From: an uncultured Oscillospiraceae bacterium
GTDB lineage: Bacteria > Bacillota > Clostridia > Oscillospirales > Acutalibacteraceae
Assembly (NCBI GenBank): GCA_905211675.1
Contig: CAJMBP010000022.1
Span: 1-22,771, forward strand
DNA: 22,771 nucleotides
Reading direction: 5' to 3'
Numbering within the stretch: position 1 is the stretch's first letter; the number at the start of each line of letters is the position of its first letter. Under the pieces are notes generated by a model, which saw nothing but the letters and a program-made list of their open reading frames with translations, did no database searches and had not been told where the DNA came from. Of this stretch, positions 5,923 through 13,650 are shown in pieces. The translations under genes were made by a program, and so were the position numbers.

Positions 5923-7412
5923 GTGAAAAACAACAGGAAATAAGCTATATTATTAAAGAACAGATAAAGAATTATCACTCGCAAATCGAAATGAAAGAGA
6001 CCGGCAGGGTAATACTTGTCGGTGACGGTATCGCGCGCGTTTACGGCCTTACAAACTGTATGGCAAACGAGCTTTTGGAGTTCGATGACGGCTCTGCGGG
6101 ACTTGCTCAAAACCTTGAGGAGGACACCGTTTCGGTTGCCGTTCTTTCAGATGATAACAACATTCGTGAGGGCACCGTAGTGCGCCGTACGGGCAAGGTT
6201 TTGTCGGTGCCGGTGGGCGAAAATATGCTCGGACGCGTTGTAAACGCTTTGGGTGAGCCCATTGACGGCAAAGGACCTATTGAATACAGCGGCTTTAATC
6301 CCATTGAGGCAGAAGCGCCCGGCATTATTGAGCGTAAGGGTGTATCGGTGCCGTTACAGACGGGTATTAAGGCTATCGACAGTATGATACCAATCGGCCG
6401 CGGCCAACGTGAGCTTATTATAGGCGACCGACAGACAGGCAAAACCGAAATTGCGATTGATACCATTATAAATCAAAAAAATACCGACGTTATTTGCATT
6501 TATGTTGCAATAGGTCAAAAAAATACATCGGTTGTAAGCCTTGTTAATACACTTACAAAGGCAGGGGCTATGGACTACACAATAGTAGTGTCCGCTTCTG
6601 CTTCGGAAAGTGCGCCGCTTCAGTATATTGCGCCCTACTCAGGTTGCGCCATGGCTGAATATTTCAGAGCGCAGGGCAAGGATGTGCTTATAGTTTATGA
6701 TGATTTGAGCAAACATGCCGTGGCATACCGCGCGCTGTCTTTGCTTATACGCCGTCCGCCCGGCCGTGAGGCTTATCCCGGTGATGTATTCTATCTGCAC
6801 TCACGCTTGCTCGAACGCGCCGCTTGTGTAGCGCCCGAATACGGCGGCGGTTCTATCACCGCTCTGCCTATTATTGAAACTCAGGCGGGCGATGTTTCGG
6901 CGTATATCCCTACCAATGTAATTTCAATTACCGACGGTCAGATATTTCTTGAAACCGAGCTTTTCCATTCGGGCATTATGCCGGCTATTAACCCCGGTAT
7001 TTCGGTGAGCCGTGTTGGCGGCTCGGCACAGAAAAAGTCGATGAAAAAGGTTTCGGGCGAGCTTAAGCTTTTGTATTCACAGTACCGTGAGCTTCAAGCC
7101 TTTGCTCAATTCGGCAGTGATCTTGACGCCGACACAAAGGCGCGTTTGGCACTTGGTGAACGAATTGTTGAAGTGTTAAAGCAAAAACGAAACAGCCCTG
7201 TAAGCGTTGGCTGTCAGGTTGCAATAATATACGCTGTAACTAAAGGTTGGCTCGACTCTGTTCCCGTAGCCGATGTTCATAAATTTGAAGAGCGTTTGTT
7301 TGAAAAGCTTCAAAATCAAAAGCCGCAGTTGCTTGCCCGTTTTGAGGAAGGCTTCTTTGAAGATGAAGACGTATCCTCTTTAGAAGAAACACTCAAAGAG
7401 ATGACGAGGTGA
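5919..7412 (+). CDS. atpA: ATP synthase F1 subunit alpha
   Basis: Non-catalytic nucleotide-binding subunit of the F1 head, 497 residues, near full family length. Visible features are the N-terminal beta-barrel (about 25-95), the Walker A motif GDRQTGKT (169-176), the Walker B-like strand VLIVYDD (about 256-262), and RRPPGREAYPGDVFYLHSRLLERAA (split around 279-302). The arginine finger Arg365 lies in SVSRVGGSAQ. The C-terminal helical domain is complete. The start codon overlaps the atpH stop by four bases, and atpG begins seven bases after this stop. Confidence 0.97.
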   Translation: MSEKQQEISYIIKEQIKNYHSQIEMKETGRVILVGDGIARVYGLTNCMANELLEFDDGSAGLAQNLEEDTVSVAVLSDDNNIREGTVVRRTGKVLSVPVGENMLGRVVNALGEPIDGKGPIEYSGFNPIEAEAPGIIERKGVSVPLQTGIKAIDSMIPIGRGQRELIIGDRQTGKTEIAIDTIINQKNTDVICIYVAIGQKNTSVVSLVNTLTKAGAMDYTIVVSASASESAPLQYIAPYSGCAMAEYFRAQGKDVLIVYDDLSKHAVAYRALSLLIRRPPGREAYPGDVFYLHSRLLERAACVAPEYGGGSITALPIIETQAGDVSAYIPTNVISITDGQIFLETELFHSGIMPAINPGISVSRVGGSAQKKSMKKVSGELKLLYSQYRELQAFAQFGSDLDADTKARLALGERIVEVLKQKRNSPVSVGCQVAIIYAVTKGWLDSVPVADVHKFEERLFEKLQNQKPQLLARFEEGFFEDEDVSSLEETLKEMTR

Positions 7413-7418
7413 GTGTAA

Positions 7419-8222
7419 ATGGCAGGTAATACCAAAACACTCAAGCTGCGTATAAAGAGCGTTGACTCTACTTTGCATCTTACAAAAGCCATGGGTCTTG
7501 TGGCGTCGTCAAAAATGCGAAAGGCAAATATCGCTATGAATGAGGGCCGTCAGTATGAGGCTGCCGTGCAAAGCGTGGTCAGTCTGCTGACGAGTGTGCC
7601 CGAGTGTGCAAAAAGCCCTTTTATGCGTGAATACACAGGCGGCAAAACTCGACTTATTGTAATTGCGGGCGACCGCGGTCTTGCCGGAGGATACAATGCC
7701 AACGTTTTCCGCACGGTACGCGATTTTGAAGACGCCGAGATTATTCCCATAGGCAAACGTGCTTGCGAAAGATACGGCAAACAGGTGGTATCAAGCGAAA
7801 AGTTTTATGCCGCCGACGCTTTCAAATTGGCAAATGGGCTTTGCTCTCAGTTTGAAAAGGGCGAATTTGACCGCCTTGGAATAGTTACTACAAACTATGT
7901 TTCAATGATGACCCAAACACCCGAAGTTAAATGGGTTTTGCCGCTTGTTAAAGCCGAAAACACAAACAGCACAGCGGCAATTTTTGAACCGGATGAGCGA
8001 ACAATACTTGACATTGCGGTTCCCGAATATCTTTCAGGTGTAATAGTAGCTTGTGTGCGTGAAAGCTTTGCAAGTGAGGTTGCCGCTCGCCGTATGGCTA
8101 TGGACTCGGCAGGCAAAAACGCTCAACAGATGATTGATAAGCTACAGCTTGAATATAACCGCGCGCGTCAAGGCGCAATTACTCAGGAAATTACTGAAAT
8201 CGTAGCGGGTGCAGGCGACTGA
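7419..8222 (+). CDS. atpG: ATP synthase F1 subunit gamma
   Basis: Central rotor shaft. Both ends form the long coiled coil that fills the alpha3-beta3 cavity: the N-terminus reads LKLRIKSVDST and KAMGLVASSKMRKA, and the C-terminus has MAMDSAGKNAQQMIDKLQL followed by RQGAITQEITEIVAGA. The middle domain contains the conserved GDRGLAGGYN. At 267 residues it is some 15-20 shorter than many relatives, the loss being in the middle domain. The ribosome site GAGGTGAG overlaps the atpA stop codon. Confidence 0.95.
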   Translation: MAGNTKTLKLRIKSVDSTLHLTKAMGLVASSKMRKANIAMNEGRQYEAAVQSVVSLLTSVPECAKSPFMREYTGGKTRLIVIAGDRGLAGGYNANVFRTVRDFEDAEIIPIGKRACERYGKQVVSSEKFYAADAFKLANGLCSQFEKGEFDRLGIVTTNYVSMMTQTPEVKWVLPLVKAENTNSTAAIFEPDERTILDIAVPEYLSGVIVACVRESFASEVAARRMAMDSAGKNAQQMIDKLQLEYNRARQGAITQEITEIVAGAGD

Positions 8223-8247
8223 TGCACCTGTTAAGGAGTTGAATTTA

Positions 8248-9648
8248 ATGTCTAACAAAACTACCGGTACAGTTTCTCAGGTTATGGGGCCTGTTGTTGA
8301 TGTTCGCTTTGAAGAGGGAACATTGCCGGCTATTTATAATGCGCTTACAATGCCTATAGGTGAACGAACTTTGACCGTTGAGGTTGCACAGCACATAGGC
8401 GATAATGTTGCCCGTTGCATAGCGATGGCTTCGACCGACGGTTTGCAGCGAGGCACCGCCGTTACCGATACGGGCAAGGCAATCAGCGTGCCCGTAGGCC
8501 GTCAAACCTTGGGCAGAATCTTTAATGTTTTGGGTGAGCCGGTTGATAATCTTCCTGCACCCGAAACCGATGAAAGATGGAATATCCATCGCCCTGCCCC
8601 CGAATATGACGAGCTTTCGACAAGCACTCAAATACTTGAAACGGGTATTAAGGTTATCGACCTTATATGCCCATATTCAAAGGGCGGTAAAATCGGCCTT
8701 TTCGGCGGTGCGGGTGTTGGCAAAACAGTTCTTATTATGGAGCTTATTAACAATATTGCCAAAGAGCACGGCGGACTTTCGGTATTTACAGGCGTTGGCG
8801 AGCGTACCCGTGAGGGTAACGACCTTTATAATGAAATGAAGGAATCGGGAGTTCTTTCAAAAACTGCGCTTGTTTACGGTCAGATGAACGAGCCGCCCGG
8901 TGCACGTATGCGTGTGGGTCTTTCGGGTCTTACAATGGCTGAATATTTCCGTGACCAAGAAAATCAGGATGTTCTTTTGTTTATAGATAATATCTTCCGT
9001 TTCACGCAGGCGGGCAGTGAGGTTAGTGCTCTTCTCGGTCGTATGCCTTCGGCGGTTGGTTATCAGCCAACCTTGGCAAATGAAATGGGCGCGCTTCAAG
9101 AGCGTATTACATCTACAAAAAAAGGGTCTATTACATCTATTCAGGCGGTTTATGTGCCTGCCGATGACCTTACCGACCCGGCGCCTGCCACCACCTTTGC
9201 CCATCTTGACGCTACCACCGTTTTATCGCGTGATATAGCCTCACAGGGTATTTACCCTGCGGTTGACCCGCTTGAATCTACAAGTCGCATACTTTCGGCC
9301 GAGGTGCTGGGTGAGGAGCATTACAACGTTGCCCGCGAGGTACAAAGAATACTTCAGCGATATAATGAACTTATGGACATTATCGCCATTATGGGTATGG
9401 ATGAGCTGTCCGACGAGGATAAACTGCTTGTAAGCCGCGCGCGTAAAATTCAGCGTTTTCTTTCTCAGCCGTTCCATGTATCAGAAAAGTTTATCGGTAT
9501 AGAGGGTACCTATGTTCCGGTATCCGAAACAATCCGCGGCTTTAAAGAAATCATTGAGGGCAAGCACGACGATTTGCCTGAGTCTGCGTTCCTGTTTGTA
9601 GGCACTATCGACGAGGCAGTAGAAAAGGCAAAGAAGGTATCTAACTGA
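8248..9648 (+). CDS. atpD: ATP synthase F1 subunit beta
   Basis: Catalytic subunit of F1, 466 residues. The motifs are GGAGVGKT (Walker A, 153-160), catalytic Glu185 with Arg186 in GVGERTREG, Walker B DVLLFIDNIFRFTQAG (241-256) and DELSDE (385-390). The start is the ATG at 8248 (MSNKTTG), nine bases after AAGGAG. An earlier in-frame start inside atpG at 8209 is rejected for lack of a ribosome site. The stop codon overlaps the atpC start by one base. Confidence 0.97.
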   Translation: MSNKTTGTVSQVMGPVVDVRFEEGTLPAIYNALTMPIGERTLTVEVAQHIGDNVARCIAMASTDGLQRGTAVTDTGKAISVPVGRQTLGRIFNVLGEPVDNLPAPETDERWNIHRPAPEYDELSTSTQILETGIKVIDLICPYSKGGKIGLFGGAGVGKTVLIMELINNIAKEHGGLSVFTGVGERTREGNDLYNEMKESGVLSKTALVYGQMNEPPGARMRVGLSGLTMAEYFRDQENQDVLLFIDNIFRFTQAGSEVSALLGRMPSAVGYQPTLANEMGALQERITSTKKGSITSIQAVYVPADDLTDPAPATTFAHLDATTVLSRDIASQGIYPAVDPLESTSRILSAEVLGEEHYNVAREVQRILQRYNELMDIIAIMGMDELSDEDKLLVSRARKIQRFLSQPFHVSEKFIGIEGTYVPVSETIRGFKEIIEGKHDDLPESAFLFVGTIDEAVEKAKKVSN

Positions 9649-9908
9649 TGAATACCTATAAGCTTGTTGTTTCTACGCCCGATGGCAGTGTGTTTGACGG
9701 TGATGCAGTTGCCCTGTTTGTCAGAGGTACCGAGGGTGAGCTTGCAGTGCTTGCAGGTCATATACCCTTTATTACAGCCGTTAAAGAGGGCAATTGCAAA
9801 ATAATCTTTGATGATGACAGCGAAAAAAAAGCTAAAATCGGCGGCGGAATACTAACGGTCGAAAACGATAAAACCACCCTGCTTTGCAGTGATTTTGAAT
9901 TTATTTAA
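9648..9908 (+). CDS. atpC: ATP synthase F1 subunit epsilon, beta-sandwich domain only
   Basis: Rotor foot subunit. The 86-residue product is just the N-terminal beta-sandwich (MNTYKLVVSTPDG, GTEGELAVLAGHIPF, GGGILTVENDKTTLL). Typical epsilon proteins are about 130-140 residues and carry two C-terminal helices that inhibit ATP hydrolysis; here the frame stops right after the sandwich. The terminator begins six bases later, so the short form looks genuine rather than frameshifted. The start ATG overlaps the atpD stop (TGATG), with GAAGGT upstream. Confidence 0.9.
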   Translation: MNTYKLVVSTPDGSVFDGDAVALFVRGTEGELAVLAGHIPFITAVKEGNCKIIFDDDSEKKAKIGGGILTVENDKTTLLCSDFEFI

Positions 9909-9913
9909 ACTAA

Positions 9914-9951
9914 AAAAGCGGAGCCGAAAATATTTTTTCGACTCCGCTTTT
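9914..9951 (+). terminator. Bidirectional terminator between the ATP synthase operon and folT
   Basis: The outer stem AAAAGCGGAG/CTCCGCTTTT (9914-9923 with 9942-9951) and inner stem CGAAAA/TTTTCG (9925-9930 with 9935-9940) form one long hairpin with a TATT loop. Both strands continue with T-runs (TTTT on plus, six T on minus), as expected between converging genes. Confidence 0.85.
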
Positions 9952-9967
9952 AAATACTGCTTTGTAA

Positions 9968-10501
9968 TTATATTTTAATGATTTTCTTTAATGCCTTTAA
10001 TATAGGCGGTAATACAAGTGCAAAAATCACCGAGGTTATAACAGCGGCGATAATGCGGTTTACAAGTGCCACGCCTAAAATTACCGATGTATAGCTGTAA
10101 ACTATACTGTCTATATACATAACAATACTGTTTATCGCTGTTACAACAAGAGCGCTTATCACGGTTTCTATGCAAAGAATATACGGTTTAAGCGAGCCTT
10201 TGAACGCTTTGAACAAAAGACCGAACACAAGACCGCGCGCTACTGCCGGAAGCACCCACAAAAGCGTGGTAGCACCGAAGCCGTAGGTAATCAACTGCCC
10301 TAAAAAAGCGCCTACAAAACCCGTTGCCGCACCCCATAAAGGCCCGAAAAACGCCGAAATAATTATGACGGGCAGACCGCTTATAGAAAGCTTCATACTT
10401 CCGCCGAAAGGCGCGCTGACTGACACTGCCAAAAAGTCAAGACCCATATAAAGAGCCGCCATAACAGCCGCCAGACATATTTTTTTACTTGTTTTTTTCA
10501 T
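9968..10501 (-). CDS. folT: Folate-type ECF transporter S component
   Basis: Substrate-binding membrane subunit that takes up folates together with the shared EcfA-EcfA'-EcfT energising module, which is encoded elsewhere. The 177-residue protein has about six hydrophobic segments. It also has the S-component pattern near the N-terminus (KKTSKKICLAAVMAALYMGLD), followed by SISGLPVIIISAFFGPLWGAATGFVGAFLGQ, here split by the membrane. The substrate call is backed by the THF riboswitch in its leader. The start has AGGAGGT seven bases upstream, and that site can pair with an upstream ACCTCCT. It shares the terminator at 9914-9951. Confidence 0.9.
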   Translation of the reverse strand: MKKTSKKICLAAVMAALYMGLDFLAVSVSAPFGGSMKLSISGLPVIIISAFFGPLWGAATGFVGAFLGQLITYGFGATTLLWVLPAVARGLVFGLLFKAFKGSLKPYILCIETVISALVVTAINSIVMYIDSIVYSYTSVILGVALVNRIIAAVITSVIFALVLPPILKALKKIIKI

Positions 10502-10508
10502 AAATAAA

Positions 10509-10545
10509 ACCTCCTGTCATCCGTAACTAACTGATAATAGGAGGT
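10509..10545 (-). promoter_or_regulatory. folT ribosome site that can be masked by an upstream anti-Shine-Dalgarno
   Basis: On the minus strand ACCTCCT (10545-10539) is exactly complementary to the ribosome site AGGAGGT (10515-10509), giving a hairpin that would hide the folT start. It lies between the THF aptamer and the start codon and is not followed by a T-run. The switch therefore most likely works on translation. Confidence 0.65.
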
Positions 10546-10578
10546 ATTTTTTATAAAAATATAACGGCTATTATTTTG

Positions 10579-10674
10579 TCAGCGGGATGCGACAGCAAAA
10601 CCGCGAGAAGAACTCTTCGTCTGCGTGACAACTCCCCGTTCACGCAACACTTAACGCTATGCTATCTACTCTGA
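10579..10674 (-). promoter_or_regulatory. Tetrahydrofolate (THF) riboswitch, class I aptamer
   Basis: The transcript carries, in order, AGAGTAGAT, GCGTTAAGTGT, GTGAACGGG, GTTGTCAC, GACGAAG, CGCGG and GCATCCCGCTG. These are the conserved blocks of the folT-associated THF aptamer (compare the Eubacterium siraeum type). The closing P1 stem is TCAG/CTGA (10674-10671 with 10582-10579). It senses reduced folates and probably shuts off folate uptake when they are plentiful, through the masked ribosome site downstream. Confidence 0.9.
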
Positions 10675-10704
10675 ATAATATTAGCACCTTGGTGCTTGAA
10701 TTTT

Positions 10705-10732
10705 ATTATATACCATTTTTATAAAATGTCAA
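10705..10732 (-). promoter_or_regulatory. Promoter of folT
   Basis: A perfect -35 TTGACA (10732-10727), a 16-base spacer and a perfect -10 TATAAT (10710-10705). The -35 box starts on the base right after the stop codon of the upstream Nudix gene. Just past the expected transcription start, the 14-base palindrome AGCACCTTGGTGCT (10683-10696) would fold at the 5' end of the RNA. Confidence 0.85.
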
Positions 10733-11281
10733 TCAAATTTTTCCTGCTTGGCGAAGTGCATTTACCTTTAGTATTGCAATTTGAGTTTTTGCGTCTTTAA
10801 TTTCACCCGAAAGCACCATTTCTACAGCCTTTTCAAAAGGTATTTTAATTACATTTAAAAATTCGTCTTCGTCAGGGTTCATATCGCCATAGGTAAGATT
10901 GGTGGCAAGGTAGCAATAGATAACCTCGTTTACATAACCTGGCGACGGGTAAAGACAGCCTAAATCAATATAATTTTCTGCGGTGGCACCCGTTTCTTCC
11001 TTTAGTTCCCGCTTACCGCAGTCGAGGGGATCCTCACCTTGTTTGTCACGTTTTCCTGCAGGTATTTCGAGTGTTTCTTCTGAATACGGATACCGCCACT
11101 GTTTTACAAAAAACAGTTCATCATTTTCGTCTATTGCGGCAACACATACGCCGCCCGGATGTTCTACCACTTCACGAGTTACAGTTTTTCCGTTTGGAAG
11201 TAATGCTCGGTCTTGGCGCAGATTTATAATTCTGCCTTTAAATTTGTAGTCGAAGCTCAACTGTTTTTCTTCTAAATTCAT
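10733..11281 (-). CDS. Nudix hydrolase, ADP-ribose pyrophosphatase type
   Basis: Likely hydrolyses ADP-ribose to AMP and ribose 5-phosphate, cleaning up NAD breakdown products. The 182-residue protein has the NudF layout: an N-terminal strand region, then VKQWRYPYSEETLEIPAGK, the Nudix box (Gly76 to Gly98 with REL.EE at 91-96), and YPSPGYVNE downstream, all typical of ADPRases. The Nudix box has six residues, not the usual five, between its first Gly (76) and Glu83. The Mg2+-binding residues Arg91, Glu92, Glu95 and Glu96 are intact. The ribosome site is GGCGGT. No terminator separates it from folT, so some read-through into the riboswitch leader is possible. Confidence 0.9.
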   Translation of the reverse strand: MNLEEKQLSFDYKFKGRIINLRQDRALLPNGKTVTREVVEHPGGVCVAAIDENDELFFVKQWRYPYSEETLEIPAGKRDKQGEDPLDCGKRELKEETGATAENYIDLGCLYPSPGYVNEVIYCYLATNLTYGDMNPDEDEFLNVIKIPFEKAVEMVLSGEIKDAKTQIAILKVNALRQAGKI

Positions 11282-11300
11282 TATTTCATACCGCCTTTAA

Positions 11301-11316
11301 TATAATAATTATTATA
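11301..11316. promoter_or_regulatory. Palindrome holding two opposed -10 boxes (divergent promoter candidate)
   Basis: TATAATAATTATTATA is a perfect 16-base palindrome whose two ends are TATAAT on the plus strand (11301-11306) and on the minus strand (11316-11311). It lies between the divergent Nudix and M14 genes. The -35 boxes are weak on both sides, so only the -10 parts are convincing. Confidence 0.4.
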
Positions 11317-11341
11317 GTGTTTGTTTTATGAGGTGTTGGTT

Positions 11342-12244
11342 TTGGAAAAAATAGTAAAATCGGTTGATTACGATTATCGGGAAATGCAAAAAACAATAGA
11401 CGCGCTGTGTTGCCGAAATCCTGTTTTGCAGAAATTAAGTATTGGAAAAAGCTGCGCCGGGCGCGATATAACGGCGTTAAAAATAAATTCTGATACCGAA
11501 TATGTGCTTTTTGCCGCGGCTTTTCACGGTAGTGAGCATATAACAAGCAATATTTTGCTGATGTTTTTAGAAGATTTTTCCACGGCTTACATAAAAGACC
11601 GCTCTCTTGCGGGTATAAATGTGCGCAAAGCACTTGGAAACCGCGGCGTAATATTTGTGCCGAGGGTAAACCCCGACGGCTGTGAAATATCTATTCACGG
11701 TGCATTGGGTTGCGGAAAAGAGGCAGGCAATGTTTACAGAATGTGCGGCGGCGATTTTACCCATTTCAATGCAAACCTGCGCGGTGTTGATATAAACCAT
11801 AACTTTGACGCGGGCTGGAAGGAACTGCATGCGTTAGAGCGAAAATCGGGCATACTCGGCCCCGCAGCTACACGCTTCGGCGGCAATTCACCGCACAGCG
11901 AACCCGAAACGGTTGCAATGGCAGAGCTTTGTAAGCAGTATAACATTCATCACGCCGTGGCACTGCATTCGCAGGGCGAGGTTATTTATTGGAGTTATAA
12001 CGGTTATGAGGATAAAACATCAAAGCAAATGGCAGAGATAATGGCGGCAACAAGCGGTTACGCGCTTGATGTGCCGGTAGGTCTGGCACAGGGCGGCGGT
12101 TTTAAAGATTGGTTTATAAAAAAGCATATGCGCCCCGCCTTTACAGTAGAGGTGGGCAAGGGTGAAAACCCGCTTCCTATAACCGATGCATATAAAATTT
12201 ACAGCGACATTCGCGAAATGCTTACGATAGCAGCTATAATGTAA
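11342..12244 (+). CDS. M14-family zinc carboxypeptidase
   Basis: Predicted metallopeptidase of 300 residues. Zinc ligands are His62 and Glu65 in FHGSEH and His209 in ALHSQGE; the catalytic Glu270 is in FTVEVGKGENP. Substrate-pocket motifs VPRVNPDG and DINHNF (the DLNRNF equivalent) are present. The fold resembles the gamma-D-glutamyl-diaminopimelate endopeptidase group (M14C), suggesting cell-wall peptides as substrate. No signal peptide, LysM or SH3 domain is seen, so it would act inside the cell, for example on recycled muropeptides (inference). The start is TTG 11342-11344, six bases after GAGGTG; an earlier TTG at 11321 lies upstream of that site. It appears monocistronic, with no clear terminator after it. 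Confidence 0.85.
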   Translation: MEKIVKSVDYDYREMQKTIDALCCRNPVLQKLSIGKSCAGRDITALKINSDTEYVLFAAAFHGSEHITSNILLMFLEDFSTAYIKDRSLAGINVRKALGNRGVIFVPRVNPDGCEISIHGALGCGKEAGNVYRMCGGDFTHFNANLRGVDINHNFDAGWKELHALERKSGILGPAATRFGGNSPHSEPETVAMAELCKQYNIHHAVALHSQGEVIYWSYNGYEDKTSKQMAEIMAATSGYALDVPVGLAQGGGFKDWFIKKHMRPAFTVEVGKGENPLPITDAYKIYSDIREMLTIAAIM

Positions 12245-12326
12245 TTTTATCACTATATTATTACTATTTCAATATAAATTTAAACCTTGTGTTTACTCGT
12301 TTCTACACGGTCTGAAATAAAACATC

Positions 12327-12355
12327 TTGAAAATATGAACGCCGTAATGTATAAT
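12327..12355 (+). promoter_or_regulatory. Promoter of the CofE-like / guaA pair
   Basis: TTGAAA (12327-12332), a 17-base spacer and a perfect TATAAT (12350-12355). A leader of about 70 bases follows before the ATG at 12430, with AGAAAGGA at 12413-12420. I see no purine riboswitch pattern in the leader. Confidence 0.75.
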
Positions 12356-12429
12356 GACTTTGTCAACAATTAAAAATTGGATGTTAGTTGTTTTGTTAGG
12401 TTTCATCCAAAAAGAAAGGACATATAAAA

Positions 12430-13629
12430 ATGGAAACAAAAGAGCGCAGAGTAGGAACTGTGTCCCGAGGCATTCGTTGCCCGATAATTCGCGAGGGCGA
12501 CAATCTTGCGCAAATAGTGTCGGACAGCGTAATAGAAGCGGCAGAGCTTGAAGGCTTTGAGCTTCGCGACCGTGATGTTATTGCTATGACCGAGTCAATA
12601 GTTGCACGTTCACAGGGCAACTACGCTTCGGTTGATGATATTGCAGCCGATGTAAAGGCAAAGCTGGGTGGCGGCACAATCGGTGTTATTTTCCCAATTC
12701 TTTCAAGAAATCGTTTTGCAATATGCCTTAAAGGTATTGCAAAGGGCGCAAAAAAGATAGTTCTTATGCTTAGCTATCCTTCGGATGAGGTTGGTAACTC
12801 GCTTGCGACATATGATTTAATAGATGCCGCAGGCATTAACCCTTATACCGATGTTTTGTCACTCGAGCGTTACCGTGAGGTTTTTGGCGTTCAAAAGCTT
12901 GAATTTACAGGCGTTGACTATGTGCAGTATTACAGCGACCTTATTAAAGATATGGGCGCAGAGGTTGAAATTATATTCGCCAATCAGCCCAAAGCTATAC
13001 TTGAATACACCGATTGCGTGCTTACCTGTGATATTCACACACGTGTCCGCACAAAGCGTCTTCTTAAAGAGGCAGGTGCCAAGGTGGTTTGCGGCCTTGA
13101 CGATATTCTGAATGCGTCGGTAGGTGGCAGCGGTTATAATGAAAAGTACGGTCTTTTGGGTTCAAATAAATCTACCGAAGAAAAAATCAAGCTTTTCCCG
13201 AAAGAGTGCAAAGACTTAGTTCTTGATGTACAAGCCCGAATAAAAGAGCGAACGGGCAAACATGTAGAGGTTATGGTTTACGGTGACGGTGCTTTTAAAG
13301 ACCCTCAGGGTAAAATTTGGGAGCTTGCGGACCCCGTGGTTTCGCCTGCGTTTACCGACGGCCTTATCGGTACTCCTAATGAACTTAAACTTAAATATCT
13401 TGCCGATAACGACTTTAAAGATTTAAGCGGCGACGCGCTTAAAGAGGCAATCTCTGCAAGCATTCGCGCTAAAGACGGCAGTCTTGTAGGTAATATGGCG
13501 GCGCAGGGCACAACTCCGCGTCAGCTTACCGATCTTATCGGTTCGCTTTGCGACCTTACAAGCGGCTCGGGCGATAAAGGCACACCTGTTGTTTTGGTAC
13601 AGGGCTATTTTGACAACTACACAAATTAA
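12430..13629 (+). CDS. CofE-like protein (F420-0:L-glutamate ligase family)
   Basis: The 399-residue product belongs, as far as I can tell by eye, to the F420_ligase (CofE-like) family that many Firmicutes carry although they do not make coenzyme F420. CofE adds gamma-linked glutamates to F420-0 using GTP. Recognisable parts are the N-terminal IREGDNLAQIV and LRDRDVIAMTESIVARSQG segments, CDIHTRVRTKRLLKEAGAK, GDGAFKDPQGKIWELADPVV, and the C-terminal TSGSGDKGTPVVLVQGYFDN, which is much longer than archaeal CofE. Its real substrate is unknown. It shares a promoter with guaA 21 bases downstream, suggesting a link to purine or glutamine/ammonia chemistry. No other F420 gene is in the window. Confidence 0.7.
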   Translation: METKERRVGTVSRGIRCPIIREGDNLAQIVSDSVIEAAELEGFELRDRDVIAMTESIVARSQGNYASVDDIAADVKAKLGGGTIGVIFPILSRNRFAICLKGIAKGAKKIVLMLSYPSDEVGNSLATYDLIDAAGINPYTDVLSLERYREVFGVQKLEFTGVDYVQYYSDLIKDMGAEVEIIFANQPKAILEYTDCVLTCDIHTRVRTKRLLKEAGAKVVCGLDDILNASVGGSGYNEKYGLLGSNKSTEEKIKLFPKECKDLVLDVQARIKERTGKHVEVMVYGDGAFKDPQGKIWELADPVVSPAFTDGLIGTPNELKLKYLADNDFKDLSGDALKEAISASIRAKDGSLVGNMAAQGTTPRQLTDLIGSLCDLTSGSGDKGTPVVLVQGYFDNYTN

Positions 13630-13650
13630 GTTGCAAGGAGTACAAAATAT

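Noticed and set aside
8857..9204. ORFs opposite atpD
   Set aside because: They are antisense shadows of a highly conserved catalytic subunit.
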